Assembly: GCA_003452935.1 (NCBI GenBank)
Contig: DMMY01000015.1
Coordinates: forward strand, 1-64,000
Direction: 5' to 3'
Length of the DNA: 64,000 nucleotides
Source of the DNA: Elusimicrobiota bacterium
GTDB taxonomy: Bacteria > Elusimicrobiota > Elusimicrobia > UBA1565 > UBA9628
A model generated the notes under the pieces. That model saw only the letters and a program-made list of their open reading frames with translations. It was not told the origin of the DNA and did no database searches. Made by a program: the position numbers and the translations under genes. Shown piece by piece: positions 17,354 to 24,948 of the stretch. The number at the start of each line of letters is the position of its first letter. Position 1 is the stretch's first letter.

Positions 17354-19582
17354 TTGGTCAAAATATTTCTCGTCGTGATCTCCGTCATTGCCGCGTCGGA
17401 AGCGGTCACGGCCCTGGTTGTCGGCTACGCGTTTGACTTTCGGCTAGGGACGGCCCAGATGCTGCTGCTCGACGCCGGCTTGGGGACATTGCTGGCCGGC
17501 CCCTGTCTGTTTTATTGGGGAACGAAGGAACTTCGCGCGCGCCGGCAAGCCGAAGAGGAGGCGCGCCAACACGCCGGGATGCAATCCATCCTTTATGAGA
17601 TCGCCCGCCTCTGCCTGCGCGACATGCCGCTTGAGGAACTGCTTTGCCGCATACTGGACCGGCTTTTCCAAGCGCCCTCGTTGAGGCCGGATTCCCGCGG
17701 AGGAGTCTTTATTTTGGACCCGGAAACCGATGCCCTGGTTTTGCGGGCGGCCCGCGGGGAGTGTCCGGATGTCGATCTATGCGCTCGCGTGCCTCTGGGC
17801 GACGGCTGCTGCGGCCGGGCCGCCTTGACCGGACGGGTGGAGTTCGCGGGCGGCGAAAATCAGGAGCATCGCCTCCGGCATCCGCATGCTCCGGCTCATG
17901 GCCTCTATTGCGTTCCCATCAGGCTGGCGGATAAATGCCTGGGAGTGCTCCAGGTTCACGTTCAGCCCGGGCATCGTCGCGATGAAAGGGAGGCCGTTTT
18001 TCTGGAAGCCGTGGGCGGACTGATCGCGGTCGTCATCTCGCGCCAGGCGGCGCAGGAGGAGTTGCGCCGCCTGGGCACGGCTATCGAACAGTCCTCGGAG
18101 ATCGTGGTCATCACGGATTCCAACGGGGCCATCCAGTACGTCAATCCCGCATTCTGCCGCGTGACCGGCTTTGCCCGCGAAGAGGCTCTGGGACGCAATC
18201 CTCGTCTTCTCAAGAGCGGCAAGCAGGATCAGGCTTTCTATGCGTGGATGTGGCGCACCGTCAGCGGCGGCAAGGTCTGGAGCGGGCGTCTGACCAACAA
18301 GAAAAAGGACGGGTCTCTTTACGAGGAGCAGATGACCATATCTCCGGTCAAGGACGCCTCGGGCCAGATCGTCAACTACGTGGCCGTGATGCGGGACGTC
18401 ACGGCCGAAGCCAATCTGGAAAATCAGCTGCGCCAATCCCAGAAACTGGAGGCGGTGGGCTTGCTGGCCGGCGGCTTGGCCCATGACTTCAACAACGTGC
18501 TGACTTCGATCGTGGGCTACAACTATTTCATGCTGGAGGGACTTGAGCCCGGCAATCCCTTGCGAGCCTTCAGCCTGGAGATCCGCCGCTCGGCCCAGGT
18601 GGCGGCGGCCTTGACCCGTCAGCTCTTGGCGATCAGCCGCAAGCAGATCGTCGAGCCGCGGCTTATGGACGTCAATACGGTTCTCATGGAGACGACCAAG
18701 ATGTTCCGGCGGCTCCTGGGCGAGAACATCAAGCTCAGCCTGGAGACCCAGCCCTCTCTTTGGCCCGTCAAGATCGACAGCGGGCAATTGGAGCAGGTGA
18801 TCCTCAATCTCGTGGTCAATGCGCGCGACGCCATGCCCCAAGGGGGCAATTTGGCCATTGCCACCAAGAACCTGACGGTCGGGGTGCGCGGCCAGCCCGA
18901 TCCCATGATCGTCCTGCCGCCGGGGCAATACGTTTGCTTGGAGGTCGAAGACACCGGCGTCGGCATGAGCGCGGAGGTGCGGGAGCGCCTCTTCGAGCCG
19001 TTCTTCACCACCAAGGAAGCGGGCCGGGGCACGGGGCTGGGTTTGGCGACCATCCACGGCATCGTCAAGCAGTACGGCGGGCAGATAGCGATCCAGAGCG
19101 AACCGGGCCGGGGTTCGCGATTCAGGATATATCTGCGGCGCGCCGAGGGCGGCGCCGAGGCCATGCTGCCGGGGGAGGCTCCCCGTGCATCGCGGGGCGG
19201 TCACGAAACCATCCTCGTAGTCGAGGATAATGCCGTGTTGCGGGGCCTGATAAAAAAAGCGCTCAGGGACAAAGGCTACAGGGTCTTCTCGGCGGGCAAC
19301 GGCCATGAAGCGCTGTCGGCCTGCCGCATCCGCAAGGAAAACATCCAACTTCTGCTGACCGATCTCGTCTTGCCCGACATAAACGGGACGGAGCTGGCGG
19401 TTCAGGTAGCGGCCCTCAAGCCCCGCATCAAGGTGGCTTATATGTCGGGTTATGCCGGCAGCCTGCAGGCTTTAAACGGCATTGACAGGGACACGGTCCT
19501 TATTGAGAAGCCGTTCTCTCCGGAGACGCTCTTAAGCGCCTTGAGGCGCGCTCTGGACGCCGGCCGCGTCGAGGCCTGCTAG
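17354..19582 (+). CDS. Membrane-bound hybrid histidine kinase (GAF-PAS-HisKA-HATPase-REC)
   Basis: A roughly 742-residue signal-transduction kinase. TTG 17354 is chosen because GGGAGAGG lies 10 bases before it and the promoter starts RNA near 17325. Two hydrophobic segments (about residues 1-20 and 30-55) anchor it; then a GAF domain (about 75-235), a PAS domain (about 240-365, with VNPAFCRVTGF), the HisKA phosphoacceptor in GGLAHDFNN (about 385), an HATPase domain (NLVVNARDAM, DTGVGM, GTGLGLAT) and a C-terminal receiver with the aspartate in LLLTDLVLP. The kinase and receiver parts are complete. No output partner lies beside it. It is inserted, with the ORF6N gene, between the two halves of the AllFGH gene set and may sense a ligand for that locus, but this is only positional. 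Confidence 0.85.
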   Translation: MVKIFLVVISVIAASEAVTALVVGYAFDFRLGTAQMLLLDAGLGTLLAGPCLFYWGTKELRARRQAEEEARQHAGMQSILYEIARLCLRDMPLEELLCRILDRLFQAPSLRPDSRGGVFILDPETDALVLRAARGECPDVDLCARVPLGDGCCGRAALTGRVEFAGGENQEHRLRHPHAPAHGLYCVPIRLADKCLGVLQVHVQPGHRRDEREAVFLEAVGGLIAVVISRQAAQEELRRLGTAIEQSSEIVVITDSNGAIQYVNPAFCRVTGFAREEALGRNPRLLKSGKQDQAFYAWMWRTVSGGKVWSGRLTNKKKDGSLYEEQMTISPVKDASGQIVNYVAVMRDVTAEANLENQLRQSQKLEAVGLLAGGLAHDFNNVLTSIVGYNYFMLEGLEPGNPLRAFSLEIRRSAQVAAALTRQLLAISRKQIVEPRLMDVNTVLMETTKMFRRLLGENIKLSLETQPSLWPVKIDSGQLEQVILNLVVNARDAMPQGGNLAIATKNLTVGVRGQPDPMIVLPPGQYVCLEVEDTGVGMSAEVRERLFEPFFTTKEAGRGTGLGLATIHGIVKQYGGQIAIQSEPGRGSRFRIYLRRAEGGAEAMLPGEAPRASRGGHETILVVEDNAVLRGLIKKALRDKGYRVFSAGNGHEALSACRIRKENIQLLLTDLVLPDINGTELAVQVAALKPRIKVAYMSGYAGSLQALNGIDRDTVLIEKPFSPETLLSALRRALDAGRVEAC

Positions 19583-19626
19583 CCCTCCTTTACGGAACTT
19601 TTTCAGGCCCACGTCGTATTTATAGT

Positions 19627-20184
19627 ATGCACCACGAAAACCGCCTCGCCGCCGTCGTGCCTCTCATCCGCATCGTCAAAGGCCTGCGCGTCATCCTTGA
19701 CTCGGACCTCGCGCGCCTCTACGGCGTCACTACCAGCCGTCTCAACCAGCAGTTCCGGCGCAATCCCCGCAAGTTCCCGCCCGACTTCGCCTTCGTCCTA
19801 ACGCCCCAGCAGACGCGCCGGATGCTGTCACAAAATGTTACAGCATCGCGCAAGCGCAACATCAAAAAGCCCCCCGTAGCCTGCACAGAATATGGCGCTG
19901 TCATGGCCGCCAACGTCCTAAGCAGCGAACGCGCTTCGCAGATGAGTGTCGCCGTGGTCCGGGCCTTCATCCAGATGCGCAAGATTGCCGTCTCCCGCGA
20001 TGCCCTGGCGAAGAAGCTGGCCCAGCTTCAGCGCGCCGTCAGCACAAGGCTCGACCGCCACGACCAGGAGATCGAGACCCTCTTCAGCGCCCTGGGCGCC
20101 ATCATCGATCCCGAACCGGAGCCCGAGCAGGCCACGAAGCGCATCGGCTTCATCCCCGCCGACGAGGCCGCCAGCTCGCGCTAA
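19627..20184 (+). CDS. ORF6N domain protein
   Basis: A 185-residue protein with an N-terminal ORF6N domain (about residues 12-100: IRIVKGLRVILDSDLARLYGV, LNQQFRRNPRKFP.DFAF, TEYGAVMAANVL), a DNA-binding module related to KilA-N and common in phages and mobile islands. The C-terminal half is a predicted coiled coil (LAKKLAQLQRAV to EIETLFSALGAI). ATG 19627 sits immediately after TATAGT, so if that is the -10 box the true start may be GTG 19657, right at the domain edge. It ends head-on with allF (4-base overlap). Its presence suggests past insertion of foreign DNA into this locus. Specific function unknown. Confidence 0.75.
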   Translation: MHHENRLAAVVPLIRIVKGLRVILDSDLARLYGVTTSRLNQQFRRNPRKFPPDFAFVLTPQQTRRMLSQNVTASRKRNIKKPPVACTEYGAVMAANVLSSERASQMSVAVVRAFIQMRKIAVSRDALAKKLAQLQRAVSTRLDRHDQEIETLFSALGAIIDPEPEPEQATKRIGFIPADEAASSR

Positions 20185-21740
20185 GAGTTTGAGGCCAGGT
20201 TCATGGCGATGCGGGCCGCGAGCTTGGCCGCGGCCGCGTTGGTGGGCATGACCACGACGCCCGAAGCCTTGAGGCCGTCCTCTACGCGGCTGCGGACCTG
20301 GGGGTCTTTCTCGGTCCCGGTCACCGAGGCGACAAAGACGATGTCCCTGCCTTCCCGGGCCGCGGCGATAGCCGGGCCGAGTTCCCCGGCCGGGTCGAGG
20401 TTGGAGCCGTAGCCCAGCACTACGTCGAGCAGGATAATCGCTGTTTCCGGGTCCTTGGCTTCTTCAAGCAGGCGGCGGTTGCGCAGGGAAAAGTCGATCA
20501 TGGGATGGGGCCGGCCCACGGTGAAGGCATCCTCTCCAAGGTCCACGAAAGTGTGGCCCTGGCTCCTCCAAACGTCGGCGAGCGGCCGGCCCGGGGGCAG
20601 GGGAACGTTGGAATAAAATTCCGGGAGCATCTCCCGGAAGATGAGCTGGGTCTCGCTGCAAAAAGTCCCGCCGCTGAAGAGTCCGCGCACGTAGCGCTGG
20701 CCCTTCTTAAGTCGCGAGGATTGTTGAACCGCAAGCCGCTCGATTTCCTCTTCTTGAGCACTCATTCGGCGGCGTACAGCGTCGGCGGTTCCGCCTTGGA
20801 CCAGGGCCGAGGCCAAAAGCGCGGCTTCCTCGAGCGTGCCGGCCGCGAGCATGCCATCCCGTGATATTCGCGCCGGGTCGGCGCCGAGGAAGGCGGCCAC
20901 CACGGGTTTTCTTATGCCCTGGACCGCGTGCGCGAGCTTGGCCAGGACTTCCTCGTGCGGGGGCTTGGAGACCAGGACGATGACCTGGGTTTGCGCGTCT
21001 TCGGCCAGGGCCTCGAGGCCGGCCAAAAACATGATCCCGCCGACCTCTTTTTTAACGTCCCGGCCGCCCGTGCCGATGGCCTGCGACACTCCGGCGCCTT
21101 CGTTGGAGATGATGGAGGAGACCTCCTGCAGGCCCGTGCCGGCCGCCGCCACGATGCCGATCTCGCCGCGGCTGACCGCGTTGGCGAAGGCCAGGGGCAC
21201 GCCGTTGATGATGGCGGTCCCGCAGTCCGGTCCCATGACCAGCAGGCCCCGGCTGGCGGCGAAGGTCTTGAGCGCCACCTCGGTCTCCAGCGGGACATTG
21301 TCCGAGAACAGCATCACATGCAGGCCCTGCCGCAGGGAGTTCATGGCGACCTCGCCCGCGTGCTTTCCCGCGACCGAGACCAAGGCGAGATTGGCGTCCG
21401 GCAGGACCTTGAGGGCTCCGTCCAGGCTTTTGGGGCAATACCGGCCGGCCTGCGCGCCGCGCTGGCGCGTCTTCTTGAGAAGCGCCTCGGCCTCGGCCAG
21501 GGCCGAGGCCGCCGAGGGCTCATCGGCCGCCTGGACGCTGATGAGCAGGTCGGCGTCGCGCGCGCCGGAAAGCTCGTCGGTGAGCAGGCCCGAGGATTTA
21601 AGGATGGCTTTGTTCTCGGCCGTGCCCATGACCACGGCCGCGTCGCGCACCCCCGGTCTGGAGGAAAGTTCACGGCCCACGATCATGAGGGTCACGGAGT
21701 CGAAGTATTCTCCCGTCTTGATGAGACCTTTGACGTTCAT
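20181..21740 (-). CDS. allF: FdrA/AllF-like carbamoyltransferase subunit
   Basis: A 519-residue FdrA-family protein, built of two succinyl-CoA-synthetase-like halves. E. coli FdrA is the AllF subunit of oxamate carbamoyltransferase. Seen here: the N-terminal EYFDSVTLMIVG and VVMGTAENKAIL, the nucleotide-type loop VAAAGTGLQEVSS, EGAGVSQAIGTGGRD in the middle (about residues 195-225) and DVVLGYGSNLDPAGEL toward the end. Start ATG 21740 has AAGGAG 7 bases upstream and overlaps the allH stop by 4 bases; longer in-frame extensions lack homology. With AllH directly upstream and AllG 3 kb downstream, the three subunits of one enzyme are present. Carbamoyl transfer between phosphate and an amide is known for the family; the acceptor here is not known. 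Confidence 0.85.
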   Translation of the reverse strand: MNVKGLIKTGEYFDSVTLMIVGRELSSRPGVRDAAVVMGTAENKAILKSSGLLTDELSGARDADLLISVQAADEPSAASALAEAEALLKKTRQRGAQAGRYCPKSLDGALKVLPDANLALVSVAGKHAGEVAMNSLRQGLHVMLFSDNVPLETEVALKTFAASRGLLVMGPDCGTAIINGVPLAFANAVSRGEIGIVAAAGTGLQEVSSIISNEGAGVSQAIGTGGRDVKKEVGGIMFLAGLEALAEDAQTQVIVLVSKPPHEEVLAKLAHAVQGIRKPVVAAFLGADPARISRDGMLAAGTLEEAALLASALVQGGTADAVRRRMSAQEEEIERLAVQQSSRLKKGQRYVRGLFSGGTFCSETQLIFREMLPEFYSNVPLPPGRPLADVWRSQGHTFVDLGEDAFTVGRPHPMIDFSLRNRRLLEEAKDPETAIILLDVVLGYGSNLDPAGELGPAIAAAREGRDIVFVASVTGTEKDPQVRSRVEDGLKASGVVVMPTNAAAAKLAARIAMNLASNS

Positions 21741-22558
21741 GGGCTTTCTCCTTGAAGGGCGGCCGTTAGAAGGCCGACGCTGATGTCGGATCCGGAAGTC
21801 TCTCCCAGGCTCAGGACTTTCCTGGCGCGTTGTTCCCATGAGGATTCGCTTTCGTAGAGGAGGGCGCCGAGCAAGGAGCGCAGACGCTCGAAGCATCGGC
21901 CTTCCCGGGCGCAGCGCAGCTGGCTGGAACAGAGCGGGCTTTGGCTTTGTCCGCAGGCATAGATTCGCTCGATTTCTGTCGATGCATCGCCTCCGTCCAG
22001 GCGCTGGCGCGCGTGGAGTCCCCATAGGTACCCGGCCAGGAAATCGTCGCCGCCGGGCGTCAGGCCAAAGCCCATCCCGCGCATGGCCCTGGCGCCTGAC
22101 TCCAGATGGCCGCGTTGAATGTCCCGCGCCGCGGCCTCGGTTTTTTCGACAAGGACTTTCTCGAAGCCTGATGAAAAGTGGCGGCGACGGCCGCCATCGA
22201 GCAAGAAAGCGAGACTTTTCGGGTGCGCTTCGCGGATCAGGAACTCTTGCCAGGCGCGGATGTTGGCGCGGGCCTGGCGAGGATCGGTTTTACCGGACGG
22301 GAAACATGAATCGTAGCGCGGCTCTTGGCTCAGGGCGGTTTCATCCAACGCAAAGCCGCCCTGGTCTACGCGCAGGGATTTGAGGCAAGAGAAATCCAGG
22401 TTCTCCACTACTATATTGAGCGGGCCGCGGCCTACGCAAGGAGCGACCACGCAGGCCAGACGCCCGCCTTGCGCGAAGTTGACGACGTCTGCAAAGCGCG
22501 AATGGAGTCGGTATGGGCCGGGCTCGATGCGGTCTCCGAAACTCTTGACGCGGATCAC
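21737..22558 (-). CDS. allH: DUF2877 protein, AllH/YlbF-like carbamoyltransferase subunit
   Basis: A 273-residue DUF2877 protein, the family of E. coli YlbF (AllH). The diagnostic motif GFGLTPGGDDFLAGYLWG is present (about residues 177-194), as is the C-terminal LGETSGSDISVGLL. The start is GTG 22558, forming a GTGA overlap with the stop of the DUF35 gene; the frame stays open further upstream but that part is antisense-like and overlaps DUF35 and thiolase genes. The 3' end overlaps allF by 4 bases. This arrangement DUF35-allH-allF shows tight translational coupling between the thiolase-like pair and the carbamoyltransferase. Confidence 0.85.
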   Translation of the reverse strand: MIRVKSFGDRIEPGPYRLHSRFADVVNFAQGGRLACVVAPCVGRGPLNIVVENLDFSCLKSLRVDQGGFALDETALSQEPRYDSCFPSGKTDPRQARANIRAWQEFLIREAHPKSLAFLLDGGRRRHFSSGFEKVLVEKTEAAARDIQRGHLESGARAMRGMGFGLTPGGDDFLAGYLWGLHARQRLDGGDASTEIERIYACGQSQSPLCSSQLRCAREGRCFERLRSLLGALLYESESSWEQRARKVLSLGETSGSDISVGLLTAALQGESP

Positions 22559-22887
22559 TTGGCCCGGAACACCATGCCGTGGTATTGGTTGTACTCGTCC
22601 TTGCGCACGACCTTGACCTCGCCCTGGACCGCCATGCCCGACTTGGGTTTGGGGATATCCAACTGGGCGGTCATGCGCACCCCGTTGGACAATTCCACGA
22701 TGCCCAGCGTGATTTCCGGCACGTCGAAATCGCCGGGCAAGGTCGAAAGACGCGTGAAGGTCAGCAGCTTGCCGTCGCGCGGCAAGGGGACGGGCTTGAA
22801 GTCGTTGTGCCGGCATTGGCGGCAGAGGGTCCGGTTGGGATAGTTGACGCGGCCGCACTTGGCGCACTGATAACCGTAGATTTCCAT
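22555..22887 (-). CDS. Zinc-ribbon OB-fold (DUF35) protein, partner of thiolase-like enzyme
   Basis: A 110-residue DUF35 protein: an N-terminal zinc ribbon with C8, C11, C22 and C25, then an OB-fold (FTRLSTLPGDFDVPEITLGIVEL to VQGEVKVV). Proteins of this kind form complexes with thiolase-superfamily enzymes, where the OB-fold helps bind acyl-CoA or forms part of the active site (for example the DUF35 part of ChsH2 with Ltp2, and BbsA with BbsB). ATG 22887 has a GGAGGG ribosome site; it is 2 bases after the thiolase-like gene's end, consistent with an obligate pair, and it overlaps allH by 4 bases. Confidence 0.9.
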   Translation of the reverse strand: MEIYGYQCAKCGRVNYPNRTLCRQCRHNDFKPVPLPRDGKLLTFTRLSTLPGDFDVPEITLGIVELSNGVRMTAQLDIPKPKSGMAVQGEVKVVRKDEYNQYHGMVFRAK

Positions 22888-22889
22888 GC

Positions 22890-24065
22890 TTATCCCTCCC
22901 TCTGGAAAACCAGGCAGACCACGTTGTTGCCGAAGCCGCCGAAGTTGCATGTAAATCCCGTCCTGGCGCCCGCGACCTGCCTCTTCTGCGCCTCGCCGCG
23001 CAGCTGCAGGACGATCTCATGGGCCTGGCCCACGCCCGTGGCGCCCACGGGGTGGCCCTTGGCCTTGAGTCCGCCCGAGGTGTTGATGGGAAGCTCGCCG
23101 CCCAGGCGGGTGAGGCCCTTTTCCAGGGCTTCATGGCCCTCGCCTTTCTTGAAAAAACCGACCTCCTCGCTTTCCGCGATCTCCAGGATGGTGAAAGCGT
23201 CATGGAGCTCGGCCACGTCGACTTCCGAGGGTTTGACTCCCGCCATCCGGAAGGCCTTTTGCGCGGCCCCTCGCACCGCCGGAAGTTCCGTGGGATCTTT
23301 CCGGTCGTGCACCGCGTGGGTGTCCGTGGCCTGCCCAACGCCCGCCAGGCGCACCAGGGGCTTGCCCAGCTTGCGGGCGATCTCGGCCGTGGCCAGAATG
23401 AGGCAGGCGCCGCCGTCGGAGACCGGGCAGCAGTCGTAGAAGCGCAAAGGGTCCGAGACCATGGGGTTGTTCGTGGCCGCGTCCGGGCCGTCCTGGATGC
23501 CGTCCATGGTGATGGGCTCGTGCAGATGCGCGAAGGCGTTGAGCATGGCGTTGGCGTGAGCCTTGACCGCCACCATGGAGAGGTGCCGGGGCGTGACTCC
23601 GTATTTGTCCATATAGAGCCGCGTGAACATGCCGGCCAAAGACGGCAGCGTCACCCCATAGACGTATTCGGCCAGGGGATGGGTCAGGGTGGCCACGAAG
23701 TCCGTGGTCTCGAGATTGTTGGCCGCGCGCATCCGCTCCGCGCCCGTGACGAGGACCGTGTCATGGAGCCCCGAGGCGACGGCCATGTAGCCCTGCTTGA
23801 GGGCCGAAGCGCCGGAGGCCGGGCCGTTCTCGATGGTTTCGGCGCCGGCCGGGGTGAGGCTTAAGTGATCGACGACCGCGCTGGCCAGGCCGGTCTGCTT
23901 GTTGAGCCGGCTTGCGCCCATGTTGGCGACGTAGACGTGATCCACCTCGGAGAGCCCGGCGTCCTGGAGCGCCATCATGGCCGGGTAGCCGGCGATTTCC
24001 ACGAGCGGGTACTCGAGGCGGGAGAAGGCCGTGATGCCTATGCCGACGACGTAGACCTCGCGCAT
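22890..24065 (-). CDS. Thiolase-superfamily protein lacking the catalytic cysteine
   Basis: A 391-residue thiolase-fold protein of the SCP2/archaeal type. The usual nucleophile position (E-x-x-C-A-S-G) reads E79-N-G-P82-A-S-G, with the codon ccg on the minus strand, so the cysteine is replaced by proline. The other landmarks remain: AELHDAFT with its histidine, NTSGGLKAKGHPVGATG with the second histidine, and the C-terminal FGGFGNNVVCLVF. Normal thiolase chemistry is therefore unlikely. In steroid side-chain degradation, Ltp2-type thiolase homologues paired with DUF35 proteins act as retro-aldolases without the cysteine; the adjacent DUF35 gene makes that the best analogy. It lies in the same operon as AllFH-like subunits. 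Confidence 0.85.
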   Translation of the reverse strand: MREVYVVGIGITAFSRLEYPLVEIAGYPAMMALQDAGLSEVDHVYVANMGASRLNKQTGLASAVVDHLSLTPAGAETIENGPASGASALKQGYMAVASGLHDTVLVTGAERMRAANNLETTDFVATLTHPLAEYVYGVTLPSLAGMFTRLYMDKYGVTPRHLSMVAVKAHANAMLNAFAHLHEPITMDGIQDGPDAATNNPMVSDPLRFYDCCPVSDGGACLILATAEIARKLGKPLVRLAGVGQATDTHAVHDRKDPTELPAVRGAAQKAFRMAGVKPSEVDVAELHDAFTILEIAESEEVGFFKKGEGHEALEKGLTRLGGELPINTSGGLKAKGHPVGATGVGQAHEIVLQLRGEAQKRQVAGARTGFTCNFGGFGNNVVCLVFQREG

Positions 24066-24068
24066 GGC

Positions 24069-24815
24069 TTATTTCCCTCCCAAAATTTGCCGCTGCAGGA
24101 GCAGCGCGGTACCCGTGTTGTCGCCTTGCGACCGGGTGGCGGCCATGAGGTCTTGGGGCGGAGTCGGCGGATCGGAGGGAGGCAGTATCCTGGCTTGGGC
24201 TCGGGCGAGCAGTTCCTGGGGCACGGGCCGCCGGCCCGTGAGCAATGAGCCGCGGATGCGTTCAAAGAGCTCCCTGGTCAGGGAGAAGGACGGCACGCCG
24301 CCCAGTTCGTGCGGGGTTTGGAAGCGCTTTTCGAGCTTGTACTCGATCATCCAGCGCCGGAACCCGATGGGCGATTCGGCCACGATGAGGACTTCTTTTT
24401 GCTTGAGGAAGTCGAAATGGTACTCCATCTTGGCCGCGAAAGCGTGCGCGCCCACGCGCAGGCCCCGGCGCAAGGAAAGGGTGTGCAAAGACATTCCCAC
24501 GTCCGGGTTGTAGCGCCGGCCGTTGACCACGGCGGTCAGCTCGCCGTCGATTTGCGCGACCAAAACGTACTCGTCCTGCATCCGGTATCGATAATAGCCC
24601 AGCAGCTCCGCGTAGACGCGGGCCGCCACGATGTCGTAGAAGTCGCGCTCCACATGGATGAGGGGCTCTATATGAGGGAGTATGTCCGGGATTTCATCGC
24701 GGTCCACCTGGCGGATGACCATGGTCTCGCCGCCGGCCAAGGTCATGCATTTCGGAGTGAAGGTCGGGGCGGGGTTGTCCGCGGGGCGCAGAATCTTTTC
24801 GAGATCAATGCTCAT
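24069..24815 (-). CDS. Unknown protein at the head of the carbamoyltransferase operon
   Basis: A 248-residue soluble protein that I do not recognise. ATG 24815 is preferred over ATG 24830 because GGGAGG lies 7 bases before it. The central part (EYVLVAQIDGELTAVVNGR, then a basic RRGLRVGAHAFAA stretch, then LIVAESPIGFRRWMIEYKLEKRF) resembles in outline a GNAT acyltransferase fold, but no clear acetyl-CoA loop is present, so this is only a suggestion. The C-terminus is proline-rich and glutamine-rich, probably disordered. It is 3 bases upstream of the thiolase-like gene and is the first gene after the promoter, so it belongs to the same pathway. Confidence 0.6.
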   Translation of the reverse strand: MSIDLEKILRPADNPAPTFTPKCMTLAGGETMVIRQVDRDEIPDILPHIEPLIHVERDFYDIVAARVYAELLGYYRYRMQDEYVLVAQIDGELTAVVNGRRYNPDVGMSLHTLSLRRGLRVGAHAFAAKMEYHFDFLKQKEVLIVAESPIGFRRWMIEYKLEKRFQTPHELGGVPSFSLTRELFERIRGSLLTGRRPVPQELLARAQARILPPSDPPTPPQDLMAATRSQGDNTGTALLLQRQILGGK

Positions 24816-24843
24816 GGGGCCTCCCTTCAAGACTTTGTAAGAG

Positions 24844-24872
24844 AATATATTATTTTGTCTGAATTAGTTCAG
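24844..24872 (-). promoter_or_regulatory. Promoter of the thiolase-DUF35-allH-allF operon
   Basis: On the minus strand CTGAAC (24872-24867) and TATATT (24849-24844) are 17 bases apart. The -10 is good, the -35 weak. It would give a leader of about 20 bases with a GGGAGG ribosome site. Confidence 0.4.
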
Positions 24873-24934
24873 GGAGGCGTTCTCGGGTGGCTGGCGAGGC
24901 CAACAACTTCAGCTGCCGGGGCAATCAAAATTTG

Positions 24935-24940
24935 TATCAT
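24935..24940 (+). promoter_or_regulatory. -10 box of the ROK-ppx-ppk operon
   Basis: TATCAT ends 8 bases before ATG 24949, so transcription would start at or next to the start codon; no ribosome site is present. A leaderless mRNA is likely. Confidence 0.4.
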
Positions 24941-24948
24941 AGGCTCGA

